In this document: piece by piece, positions 12,044-23,611 of the stretch
Numbering within the stretch: the first letter of the stretch is position 1
Layout: each line of letters begins with the position of its first letter
Source: Hansfordia pulvinata
Lineage: Eukaryota > Ascomycota > Sordariomycetes > Xylariales
Length of the DNA stretch: 64,000 nt
Direction: 5' to 3'
Assembly: GCA_006538405.1 (NCBI GenBank)
Contig: BJKQ01000004.1
Location: 682,001-746,000 of the forward strand
Translations under genes and position numbers: made by a program
The notes under the pieces: model-generated
Told to the model about the DNA's origin: nothing
Database searches by the model: none
Seen by the model: the letters and a program-made list of their open reading frames with translations, nothing else

Positions 12044-13371
12044 ATGTCTCCTCCCGCGGCAACAGGCAAGGAGCGCGAGTCTGGCACCGCTCGCATCCTG
12101 GGTTCCGGTACGCTTACGCGCCCAGCTTCTGCTCCCTCTCGTGCCTGTGGCTTCGGTTGCTGACTTTGAAACAGGCTCTGCTGGTATTGCTGAGCTGGCC
12201 GTCTTCCACCCCGTACGATCGCACCCTTTGCATTGCTCGGTTCGCACCTCCGCCGTCGCACCCGCTTACTCGAATCCAGGTCGACACCATTGCCAAGCGT
12301 CTGATGAGCAACCAGACCAAGGTACGACACCCTGCGCTCCCAGATCATCCAAAGCTCTGATACTAATGAGACGTGCCTTCAGATCTCCGGTTCCGCCGAG
12401 CTGAACAAGGTCATCTTCAAGGAGAAGGCCTCGGCCCCCATTGGCTCCAAGTTCTTCTCCCTCTTCCCCGGTCTCGGTTACGCCGCGGGTTACAAGGTCC
12501 GACCTGTCCGACGCCCATCTGCCCACGAACGAGACTGATGGATCTTCCTGCTAGGTTCTGCAAAGAGTATACAAGTACGGTGGTCAGCCCGTTGCCAGAG
12601 ACTTCCTCACCACCCACTACGGCAAGAACTTTGAGGATGCTTTCGGCAAGAAGACTGGCAAGGCCATTCTGCACTCCACCGCGGGCAGGTCAGTTTCAAT
12701 GCACTCTCCGACTCGAAGTCCTCAGCTAATTCGCCTCGCCGCCGCAGTCTGATTGGTATTGGTGAGATCGTTCTCCTGCCTCTGGACGTCCTCAAGATTA
12801 AGCGCCAGACGAACCCCGAGGCGTTTCGTGGCCGTGGTGTCCTCCGCATCATCGGCGACGAGGGCTTCGGCCTGTACAGAGGATGGGGCTGGACTGCGGC
12901 CAGAAACGCCCCCGGATCTTTCGCGGTACGTGCTCGACTCCTTGCGCCGACCGCGACACAACGCTAATTACGTCACAGCTTTTCGGTGGCTCGGCCTTCA
13001 CCAAGGAGTACCTGTTCAAGCTGAACGACTACAACAAGGCCTCTTGGTTCCAGAACTTCATCGCGTCCATCGCCGGTGCCTCGGCCTCGCTGGTCGTGTC
13101 CGCCCCTCTCGACGTCATCAAGACCCGTATCCAGAACCGCAACTTTGAGAACCCCGAGAGCGGCTTCCGCATTCTGTCCAACATGGCCAAGCAGGAGGGC
13201 ATGGGCAGCTTCTTCAAGGGCCTGACCCCCAAGGTAAGCCGCTCGACACGCCGTCCTGCTGAATAAAAGTGCTAACCGCATGTGTAGCTCCTGATGACGG
13301 GCCCTAAGCTGGTCTTCTCTTTCTGGCTGGCACAGACGCTCATTCCCGCCTTCGACGGCATCCTCAAGTAG
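12044..13371 (+). CDS. ggc1: Mitochondrial GTP/GDP carrier (Ggc1/Yhm1-like)
   Basis: Eight exons: 12044-12107, 12175-12212, 12280-12321, 12383-12496, 12555-12688, 12748-12925, 12979-13233 and 13288-13371. They sum exactly to 302 residues plus stop. This is a six-helix mitochondrial carrier. Its three signature loops are PVDTIAKR, PLDVLKIKR and PLDVIKTR, one per repeat, at the expected spacing. The overall pattern (MSNQTK, GKAILHSTAGS, FQNFIASIAGASASLVVSAPLDV) matches yeast Ggc1, which exchanges matrix GDP for cytosolic GTP across the inner membrane and affects mitochondrial iron balance. Intron density is unusually high for this window, and the first three exons are very short (64, 38 and 42 bases). 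The frame is intact. Confidence 0.92.
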
Positions 13372-15643
13372 AGAGCCCGCAAGTGAGGCGGCGAGCGCAG
13401 AGACCGCGCGCCGCGAGATGGGGAGACAGGAGGAGAACATGGTTTTGGATCTAGACGCAGGAGTTCTCGCCGTCCGTGTATAAAACAAGTAGGTAAAGCC
13501 GGCGTTCTTGGGGATACACACAACACAAACAAACACCAGCAAGGGTGGAGAAGAGTACGCGCCGCCACCGCAGTGCTTGGGAGACGGGTGGATCCGGCCC
13601 GGCCTTTGGAGGTTTGATGCGAGATGAGCTGGCCACTGAAGCCATGACGAGGGCACTAGAAGACACTCGACTCCGGAAATAGACACCATCTGAATAGTAG
13701 ACTTTTCAACTCAATTGGGGGTTGTCCCGGTGCTCATCGGTAGGCCTGGGCTCGATGCATGCTTGGTCCGGAGCTGGCCTAAGACGGGCGGCAGACCTCC
13801 AGTGGGACTCGGGTAGTCAGCGAATGGCCTCTCTGTGGTGCTCGTATCACAGGCAATTGCCGCCCTGCGGGGTTGACAGCTGCTCTGCTGATTGGTATCG
13901 CAGCATCGATAGGTGAACAGCTGCATGTGGACGTGTCTGTACGAGAAAATAGCGTTCTCGTTTTTGCCACTGGTCAAACTACTTCGTTCACAGAAATCGG
14001 CTGATTACCATCCGGCCGTTCGGCATTTCAGCATGAGAAATTGACGTCCAGAACATCGAAGTTGAGGGTTGCGAGTCCTTCACATGGTAGAGGACAAGCG
14101 AGTGCGTGTGGCCCCTCCCACATACGAGTACGCGGTGGATGCATGATGGATGTGGCAGATCTACAATGCTCGACATGGAGGCTTGAGGGAAGCAACACCT
14201 ACGAGTAGTAGAGAACTCAATGTCGTCATATCCATGACAAAGGCATTGTCAGTGGCAGGCAACAAGAGCTTCCCGCGGGACTCTGATAATGACGGCGGAA
14301 GACTGGTAAGCGCTTGAGGGTAATTTACCGCGGGGATGGCGTGCCGGGTGCACCCCTCGAGGAGGGCCGGGCCGCATCCCAGGAGACCAGACTTACGAGT
14401 AATAAGCCAATGACCCATCATCCTGTTGTTGGAGCACGAGTAATTGATGAGTGTGGGAGAAACGGGCGGGAGCTCTCATTGATGTTGGCAGCGGGCGGAA
14501 CAAGTTGTCGAGGCTCGCGATATTTACCTCAGAAGAGGCCAGGCGAAACAGAGCTCTTATTAACAAGGCGACCGACGTGGTTTCTGTCCTTCGGTCATGC
14601 GATGTGGATAGTCGAGAACCCTGCGGCCCGTACGAGTACCTAGTTACAAAGACACGCACCCCACACACAGTGAAATAGCTGGGGGCCATTCGGTATTCGT
14701 GGTTCGTGCGAGTACTCGTACGCGTCCTCGCAGGGAGAGACGTGGAACGTCGTGGGAGGGAGCCGACAACATTACGGAGTAGACATCGTAGGTCGAGAGC
14801 ATCGGCGGCGATGAGTGGACTTGGCTGGCCAGGCGGTCGATGCAGGGCGCGTCGGCGGTACTTGGAGGGGACACGGAGGCGGCATGCAGACGGGGCACAG
14901 CTGCGGCAGACGCGCCGGGCTACAGGTAGCGGCATGTAGCGAAGATGGTGTGCGCAGAGCACGGGGCAAGGCCCCGCCGGTTGCCGTGGCAGCAGCAAGT
15001 GACGTTGCAAAGCAGCCGGGATTGGGCAGCGGCGGGTTTGTTTGTCCACAATGCTGGGCCCGCCGCTTGGCCGGTGCTGGCCAGCGCCAATTCATCAGTT
15101 CAGAGACAGACAGACACTGACACCCCAATGCTGAGGCAAGTACCTGCCTGCCTGCTTATCACCCGCACCGATACACGGTCCAACACTCGACAGGACTGCC
15201 CGACGGCGACCCTCTCGCGCAGTGCTCATCCCCATCCATCTAATAACACCTGCTGCTCCCTGATCCGCACCCGTCCGCCGTCATCCCATCCATACTCGTA
15301 CTTCCCACCTTATCCACCCCCCTCACGTCACGGCCGCGAGCCCGTTGCCTCCCTCGACTCGGAGCCTGCTCTCCATATCATCTCACCTCATCTCATCACT
15401 TCTCATCCGCCACCTCCCCAACACAAAGAAACGCCTTCCCCACGAGGCGCACCGCCGCACGCCGCACGCCCGCGACTCCAGCTCTAGCTCCAGACAGTCC
15501 CCGAAAACCCACCCGGACTGAACCATTGGCGCGCCCACCACCGCTGTCCCGGTGCTCCATCACGGCGCCTTGGTCCGCCGCCCTCAGACACCGCATTCCG
15601 CACCCCTCCATTCCAGCTGCCACCCTCATATCGCGGCTTCACC
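13372..15643. other. Intergenic region with dispersed palindrome copies
   Basis: About 2.3 kb between the carrier and the giant coiled-coil gene. No coding region is supported. ACTCGTAC/GTACGAGT copies lie at 14630, 14714 and 15294. From about 15120 the sequence is CT-rich, with many cac/ccatcc/ctcatc stretches, typical of a long filamentous-fungal promoter and 5' leader for the gene starting at 15644. Confidence 0.5.
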
Positions 15644-18600
15644 ATGGGCCCGGTCGAGCGAGATGCTCCGCCCGATGCCAAAGTGAGACATCAACAGGCT
15701 CTCTCTCTCGACGGCAGAGCTCTTATCCCCATGTATGTCCACTCCCACGTCGCCTGCTCGCCGTGTCCGCGCGATCCCGCTGCTCTGCGTTTCCCCTGCC
15801 GCCTTCCAGGGTCCGACCTTGCCTCCGCCGCCTCCCGTGATGCCTTATTTGATCCGGCGACTGACCAGCAATGACCGCAGGTGGGACAGCTCCGACCCCG
15901 AGCGGGCGCCTCCGCCGCTGCCTTTGAACCCCCAGTCTCCCAGTGTCAGCCCCTCGCGCGCCGGCACGTCACTGGCCATCCAGTCTGCACACGCCGCTCT
16001 CACGGAAAAGGCCCGCGAGACGGCGCTCGTGCCCAGCCTCGCCCGCAGGATGACCGACTCGCCCCCTGAATGGGCGCTGACCACCCGGTCTCCCAGCCCC
16101 CACAAGCGCACCCAGACGCTCTCCACCGGCAACAGCGTTCGCGATCTCAGCCTCATGATCGAGGGCGCGAGGGGCGGCGGCTCCGAGACCCCCACCCCCA
16201 GGGGCTCCCCGGAGAAGACGACGCGGCCTTCCACGCCGGCCCGAAGCCAGGAGCCCGAGAGGGAGAAGGACGACGCCGACAGAGAGCCCCCCGCTCTCAG
16301 CTCCCCGACCCCGACCTCGGCCAATGTCACGCCCACGGTGCGCCCGTCGCTGCGCCGGCCGCCCCAGAGCATCCTGGGCGAGAACACGCCTCCTCAATCC
16401 GCCACCATGCTGGCGCTCCAGAACATGGCCACCCCGCGCGATATCGAGTCCCCTCTGGGGAACGTCACAAACAACTCCAGCGCCATGGTCAGGGCGCCGC
16501 AATCCTTCGACCACATATCCGGCCAGATCTTCAGCCTCACGAGCATTGCGACGCAGCTTCAAAAAGAAATGACGGCCCTCAGCCGGCGGAGCCGAGACAA
16601 CGCGACAGATCTGATGAGCCTGAAGGAAGCCACGCATGCCCGAGACGAGGATATTCGAAAAAGCCTGCGGGAGCTCGTCACCAACATCGACAACCCCCGC
16701 TCCAAGAGGGACACACAGCCGTCCTCCGGCTCATTCTTGGACAGCGCCCGGGGCTGCCCGTCTCCCAGCGCGAAACCCAACAGACCAATCTCCCTCCCCA
16801 GAATACCATCGCCCAACAGCTTTGCCGCCTCGTTCGATCGCGAGTCCGGCATCAGCACCCCCTCGCTGGTGAACAGCGTTAACAGCGAGTCACCAGCGAC
16901 GATTGCCCTGCTCGAGAAGATCATTCGCGAGATGGGTACCAAGGATGGCCAAGACAGCGTTCTCGGCCGCTTGTCCGACTTGGCGGAGAGGCTGACGGGC
17001 ATGGCCTCTTCCGGAAAGGTCGAGGAGCTCATCCAACAGCTCAAGACCGCCAACCACGAACGCTCCATGATTCCGGCCAGTGGTGGCGCTGGCGGCGGCA
17101 ATGGGGGAGGCAACCGACCGAGGAAATTCAGCTTCGAAGAGGGGGACGATGACGACGAACACGACCGCGGCTTGACTGATTTCGACTGGAGCCAGCGCAA
17201 CGGTCACGGTCAGCAGCTGGAAAGATTCGTCGGCGATCTGGGCAGCCGTCGGTCCTCTGCGCCAACCACCCGCGGCGCCGAGGTGCTCAGCAATGATGTT
17301 ATCAACATCATCCAGTCCGTCAAGGACAGCGTCTCGCAAGGAGGCGGCATGACGGCAGAAGTCAAAGCCCTTGTTCGTGAACTGCGAGGCGAGGTACTCG
17401 GGATGGGCCGCGATATCGCCCGCAAGCTCGACGAGGTGGACTCCAACGCCGCCGCCATGAACGACCCTGCCAGCAAGGACGAGCTTGCCAGAGTGGTCGA
17501 AGAGGGGCTCGACCAGATGAAGCAGCAAATGGATCAGGTCCTCCGCGAGCACCGGCGGTCCTCATCAGCTTCAACCAAGTCCGCTGTCGACTACCAGGAG
17601 ATCTACAACGCCATGCGAACCGCCCTCAACGACACCGATATCGGCAACAAGGGTGAGCCTGATCTCAGCCGCGACGACGTCATGCTTGCGGTCAAGGAGG
17701 CTTGGGAAAACTACAAGCCCGACATTACTGTCGAACAGATTGGGCTCGAGCGGGACGAGGTCTTGGCCTGTCTCCAGGAGGGCCTCCAGGAGTACACCCC
17801 CAAGCAGGATGAGCCTGCCATCACGAAAGAGGAGGTCTACCGGGCCGTTGTCGAAGGCCTCAAGCACTTTGTTCCCCCAGGTCGAGTCGCCCGCTGCACT
17901 CTCTCGCGATGAGATCCTCGAGGCTGTCCGCGAGTGTCTTGAAGAGTTCGAGTTCCCCATCGCTCCGTCCGCCATTGGCAACGACGTGTCCCGCGAGGAC
18001 ATGGTCGATGCCGTGCAAGAAGGCCTCAAGTCTTTCGACTTCCCCCAAGCCCAACACAACGAGTCGGCGGCTTCTCACGGCGCCGACAACTCGGAGGTCA
18101 TCGACCGCCTTCACGACATCATGCAGTTCATGCAGGATGAATTCAAGTCGGTCTCTGAGGAAGCCAAGCAGAACGTTGCCGCGAACGGCCGCGACACCGA
18201 GCAAGTCCTGGACGCAACCAAGGACGGCTTCGACCAGCTTCGCAACCACATGGAAGGCTACGTGGACCGTGTCTCGGGTGGTGCTGGCCAGGAAGAGCTC
18301 ATGCACAACATGCTCGCAAGCTTCGACAACTTCCGGGATGAGATCTCAGAGCTGGTAGCCAAGGCTTCGGATGGATCCAAGAGTATGCTGAAGGAAGAGG
18401 TCGAGTCTTTGCGTGATACTGTCAACTCCTCGCTCGTGCCTCACGTCCCTCAGGCCCCCGACAACAGGGAAGCCCTCGACGCCATCCGGGAAGGGGTGGA
18501 ACGTGTCCGCCAGGAGCTTCTGCGCCCCCACGCTGGAACAACGGACATCCTTGATGCTCTGCACGAAGGCTTCAGCGATCTCAAGACTGTTGTGGAGAGG

Positions 18601-21600
18601 ATCGGCGACAAGCCCTCTGACCTGACGGCCAACGATGAGATCCTCGACGCCATTGACACCGGTCTCAAAGGTGTCAGAACGGACATCGGCTCCCTTCGCG
18701 AAACCAACAACGAGCAGGCCGTGGCCAATATCGGGGCCTCCTCGCAAGACGCCGTGGTTCCTACCGACATGCTGAAGCACGAAGATATCAAGAACCTTGA
18801 GGTCATGATGACTCAGCTGAGAATCAAGGTGGAGGCCATGGAAGGAAGCCAGCCTGCATCGGACGTCTCAGGCGGCGGCCTCTCCAAGGAGGACCTGGGC
18901 GAGGTTGAGGACATGATCAGAGGCGTCCAGGACTCGGTATCTGCGATTTCAAACGCCGAAGTGGAGGAGTCCATTCGCAACGTCCAGGCTTCCATCGAGG
19001 CCATGTCCAATGTCGAGCTCGAGGAGGCCATGAAGAACCTGCAAGAGTCCGTCTCTGCCCTCACCGCAGCCAAGGATCCCGAGGCTGTCAACCCCGAAGA
19101 TGCCTCCACCAAGGAGGACGTCCAGGCCATCGAGACGATCCTCCGCAACACCAAGGCACGTCTAGAGGAGATCATCGACGACGAGCAGGCTGTCAAGAAG
19201 GATCACCTCGACGCAGTCGAGAAGCTTGTCCTGGAGACCAAGGAGTCTGTTGGCTCGGTCTCGGGCCAGCTCGAAGAACTGTCCCGCAAGGAAGATCTGG
19301 TTTCGATTGAGTCTTTGGCTACGCAGATCAACGCATCTCTCGACGAGATGAAGGAGCGGGCTGAGAAGGCTCTCGAGGACCCCGAGAAGGTCACCAAGAC
19401 TGACGTTGACGCCATCGAGGCTGCTGTGATGGACATCAAGAACGTGGTTGACCAGATCAACAACAAGCCCGACGCCGCCGACCTTCCGTCCAAGGACGAC
19501 CTCAAAGCCCTGGAAGACATCTTGAAGGAAGTCAAGGAAAGCGGCGTGACCCACGCCGAAGCCAACGCGAAGCACTTTGAGGAACGCCAAGCCGAGACTG
19601 TCGGCGTTGGCGAGCGTGTCACCGAGGTCAAGACCTTCCTGGAGGAATTCCAAGGCACCGTTAAGGACAAGCTCGAGTCTGGTGCCGAGGGTGTTGAGAA
19701 CGTTCGCCAGCTCCTTGAGAGCCTCAAGGATGGCATGGGGGACAACTCTGGCGTCAGCGATGAGCTGAAGGAGATTCTCGACACTCTGAAGACCGAATTC
19801 GAAGAGTCCAAGGCGGGCGTCGTTGGCTCTAAGCTGGACACGGACGAGAAGCTCCAGTCGGCGACCGATACGCTCGGTGGCAAGATCGACGACAAGATTG
19901 GCGAGCTGATTAGCAAGTACGACGAGTTCCAGACTGTCATGGAGGAGCGCACCAAGGCTGGCGAGGCCCGCGACGTCGAGATGGAGGCCGCAGTTGTCAG
20001 CACCAAGGCCATCACTGACGAGCTCAAGGTCCTTATCGACACCCTCGGATCTTCCGTCACCGACTCCCTCGAGAAGATGGAAGAGGCATCTCAGACTGTG
20101 TTCTCCCAAGTCGAGCAGATGTACACCAAGTCGGACGAGAACCATACCGACATTAAGGACGAGCACCAGACAACCAGGGACCAGATCAAGGAAGCTGTTG
20201 CTCTCGTAGAGGGTCTCCAGGGCCAGGTCTCGGAAACCCAGCCTCAAATCCTCGATGCCGTCAAGGAAGTCCTGCTCATTGTCGGCCAACACTACGAGCA
20301 CTCCAAGTCGTCCGTCTCGGATCTCCACCAAAAGCTCGAAGACGCGAAGCCAGAAAGCGACGAGTCCAGGATGCTCCCAGCCCCAGCCGACAAGTTCGAC
20401 GACAGCGAGATCCACTCGAAGCTTGACAGCATCGTCGGCTCCAAATACGACGACAGCACCGTTCAATCCAAACTGGACAAGATTGTCGAGGAGAAGTACG
20501 ATGACAGCGAGGTGCTTTCCAGACTGGACAAGCTCATTGAGGAGAAGTACTCCGATGACGAGGTTCACTCCAAGCTCGACAAGCTGATGGAAGGCAAAAC
20601 CGATGAGGAGATCCACTCCAAGCTCGACAAGCTCCTCGAGGGAGCCTCTACTGATGAGGAGGTCCACGCCAAGCTGGATAAACTCGTCGAGGAGAAGTAC
20701 GATGACACGGAAGTCCTGGCACGCCTCGAGAAGCTCATGGAGGACAAGTATGATGATGGCGAAGTCAAGGAGAAGCTCGACAAGCTCATTGAAGAGAAGT
20801 ACGACGATATCGAGGTCATTGCCAGGCTCGAGAAGCTGCTTGAAGACAAATACGACGACACCGAAGTCCTTGCTCGCCTGGAGAAGATCACCGAAGACAA
20901 GTACGACGATGCTGATCTCCAAGCCAAGGTCGACAAGCTGTCCGAGGAGAAGTACGACGATGCCGAGCTCAAAGCCAAGATCGACGAGCTCCTGGAGGCC
21001 AAGTTTGACGATACTGAGCTGAAGGCGAAGATTGACCAGCTTCTGGAAGAAAAGTACGACGATGCTGAACTCAAGGCCAAGATCGACCAGGTCCTGGAGG
21101 AGAAGTACGACGATGCGGAAGTGCGTGCGCGCCTTGACAAGCTTGTTGAGGAGCGGTACGACGACACGGAGGTTCGGGCGCAACTCGCGACCATTTCCGA
21201 GCAGAAGTACGACGACGCAGAGGTCATCACGCGGCTGGACAAGATCATCGAGGAGAAGTACGACGACGCCGAGATCCGCAGCCGCTTGGACAAGTTAAGC
21301 GAGGAGAAGTATGACGACACGGAAGTACGAGCTCAACTGAGCAAGCTGGGCGAGGAGAAGTACGACGACACTGAAGTGCGCAACCAGCTGGCCAAGATCA
21401 TCGAGGAGCGGTATGACGACAGCGAGCTCCAAGTCCGCATTGGCGATCTGGCAGAGCAGCTGGACCCCAGCAACATGCACTCCAAGCTGGACCAGCTCCT
21501 CAACCATCACGAGACCGGCGAGGTGCAGCAGAAGCTGAGCAAGCTTGTTGACCACACCGAAGCTGCCGACAAGGCGTACGCGCAACTCGAGACTCTGGAC

Positions 21601-22832
21601 AAGGTCCATTCGCAGGTGGTGCAGACAGCCGCCGAGATTTCCGAGTTCCTCACCGCCCAGAGACAGCGCATCACGGATGAGCACGAAGATCGCGAGAAGA
21701 CGCTCCAGGAGACCAACGTCTCCCTGGAGCGACAACGAGCAGAGCAGCAGCAGGTGGAGGCCAATGTGGCTCAACTGCGCGACGAAGAAGCCGAGCTTCG
21801 TCAGTCCGTAGCGGCGCTGCGTGCCGAGCAGGAGTCTCTCAACCGCCAGAAGATCCGCATGACGGCTGATGTCTCCTCTCTCGAGACAGCGCTGCACATC
21901 CGCCGGGAGGAGCTCCACGAGATGGACATGCGCGCCGAGGGCCTCGAGCGCCGCATCCTGGAGGGCGTCCTCGACCACTCCCGGTCGCTCCTGATGAACA
22001 AGCCAAAGCCCAAGGGGCGCGAGGCGATGAGCCGCAAGCGTGTGCCGGGAGCCAGGACGAGCTTGACCCCCGCCGAGGTTGCCGAGCCCATCTCCAAGCC
22101 CTCGCCCAGGCCCAAGGCCGTCAACATGGCCATGGCCAGCAACCGCACCAGCATGGTCCCGGGCAGCCAGTCGCCGGCCAACCGCCGAATCCTGAGTCTA
22201 AGCCAGATCACCAACAACACGCCCACGGGAGGGCTCGCTCGCAGCAAGAGCGTCCGCACCCCGGCCGCCGGGGCCTGCGCAAGAGCAGCTGGGCGCCCGG
22301 TAGAATCGGGGCCGGCAAGGCCTACGGCGACTTGGACAAGGAGAACGATCTCGTCAAGGAGGCCGACGAGCCCTTGCCGCCTCTCTCTTCGCGCGGGCCT
22401 TCTCCCGAGCCCGATGACATTGACCTCGGGTCTGAGCCCGAACCTGAGCCTGAGCCTCCCGTTCTCGACGACGAAACAGCCACCGAGATGGGGCCCGAGG
22501 ATCATTCCGAGGACGAAGGCGCCATGACCGCCGTCTCGGGAGATGAAGGCGACGACCATCGCGACGCACTTAGTGAAACGGGCACGCTCCGCCGCTCCAG
22601 CCAAGGCACAACGGTTGTGACGGGCGGTGCCGGGACGGATGCCGAGGACGGCGATGGTGACGAGGATAGCTACTACAGCGGGGACGACTACGACTCGCGT
22701 AGTGAGTACACGGATAGTGCCGTGGGCACGGAGAGTGTCGTCACGGGCGCCGAGAGCTATGTGACGGAGAGCGTTGGCGATGACGCGGAGAGCCTTGCGG
22801 GAGATGGAGAAGTTGTGCTCCATACCGGCTGA
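15644..22832 (+). CDS. Giant repeat-rich coiled-coil protein (chromosome-segregation-ATPase-like in related fungi)
   Basis: Exon 1 is 15644-15732 and exon 2 is 15881-22832, with a 148-base intron (GTATGT donor, GCAG acceptor). The join reads ALIPM-WDSSDPERAPPPLP, a well-conserved fungal N-terminus. Two one-base shifts break the frame: an apparent extra C in the C run at 17874-17878 and an apparent missing G at 22270-22273. With both allowed for, the protein is about 2346 residues. Order of parts: Ser/Pro-rich disordered N-third; a block of about 13 helical units of the RDEVLxAVxEGL type (about 17470-18680); long Glu/Lys coiled coil; a 17-residue tandem repeat (20389-21507); a final coiled coil (21600-21990); a basic Ser/Pro tail; and an acidic Ser/Asp-rich C-terminus. 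No nucleotide-binding motif is visible, so the ATPase label used for relatives is doubtful. A tethering or scaffolding role is my inference. Confidence 0.8.
20389..21507 (+). repeat. 17-residue (51-base) tandem repeat array within the coiled-coil gene
   Basis: About 21-22 consecutive units of the pattern EKYDDxEVxxxLDKLxE. Period is 17 residues with only one 16-residue unit, GKTDEEIHSKLDKLLE. Conserved positions are the KYDD turn, the following acidic residue and Val/Ile/Leu, and the LDKL helix end. Edge units (DKFDD..., SKYDD..., QLDPSN...) are degenerate. Codon usage differs between units, so amplification is not recent. Confidence 0.9.
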
Positions 22833-23611
22833 GGTTGTTGATGAAAGAAGGAACAGCAGGCCTTGATTTGATGTCTGGAAGACGAGTGTGCGCCGATGTG
22901 TAGATGATGGATGACAAACGAAGGCCACGCGGGATGGAACGGTTCAGGGGGCATGGGCAGCAAGCAAGGGGAGTTTGATCTTGTGTTTCTCGGGGTTTCT
23001 CTGTTTTCTTTCCCGCCTCCATTGTACATGGGTTGATGAAGGCAGGGCTGGGTCGTGGCGGGCGTTTTGCAAGTGGGCTATTACATATCTTTTCCTTCTC
23101 CCTTTCCTTTTCCCGCTTCTTTTCCTATGATATAAGTATGTTCTTACTACTGCTTATAATGAATGACAAACCGGGTCTGAGCCTCATATCTGTATCGCAT
23201 CTTTTACCTGCAAACTAGAACTGCATGACTTGGCCGTCTTCGCCGTTCTATCTTGACTTTGTGGCCTCTGCTGATGAATGTGGAAATACTGTGGGTTGGG
23301 GCACTTGAGAGACTTGAAAGACTCCGTTCACAGTCAGTTTCGTTTCACGCGCAGCCAAGTCGCGAATCTCCCTCTCCCCCTCGATTCGCTGATGGTTCGT
23401 TGAGGGCGGTCGGGCAGAAGACTGATGATGTGCAAGATGTTGGGCTGGTATGTTGGTTTCTGCCTAATGAATCTCATGAATAGAACCGGTCACTTCCTGG
23501 AGTGCTATATTTCTCCCCCCCAAAGACCCGAGGGATGCGCTCTATGGTATGAATGTACATTGGTGTCACACTATTACTCGTACAGGTCCCAAGCCGAGGT
23601 GCGCTTACGCC
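22833..23611. other. Convergent intergenic region
   Basis: 3' ends of the coiled-coil gene (+) and seryl-tRNA synthetase (-) face each other here. A T/C-rich tract at 23085-23130 followed by AT-rich sequence suits a transcript end. One ACTCGTAC copy lies at 23576, about 30 bases from the synthetase stop. No gene is supported. Confidence 0.5.

Noticed and set aside
17871..17880. Ten-base intron (gt...ag) that would restore frame
   Set aside because: Far below any workable spliceosomal intron length; a one-base homopolymer error is simpler.
19162..21183. 673-codon open frame on the minus strand
   Set aside because: It is antisense to the Glu/Lys/Asp-rich repeats of the coiled-coil gene. Its Leu/Val-rich translation is the complement of those codons, with no start context or domain.
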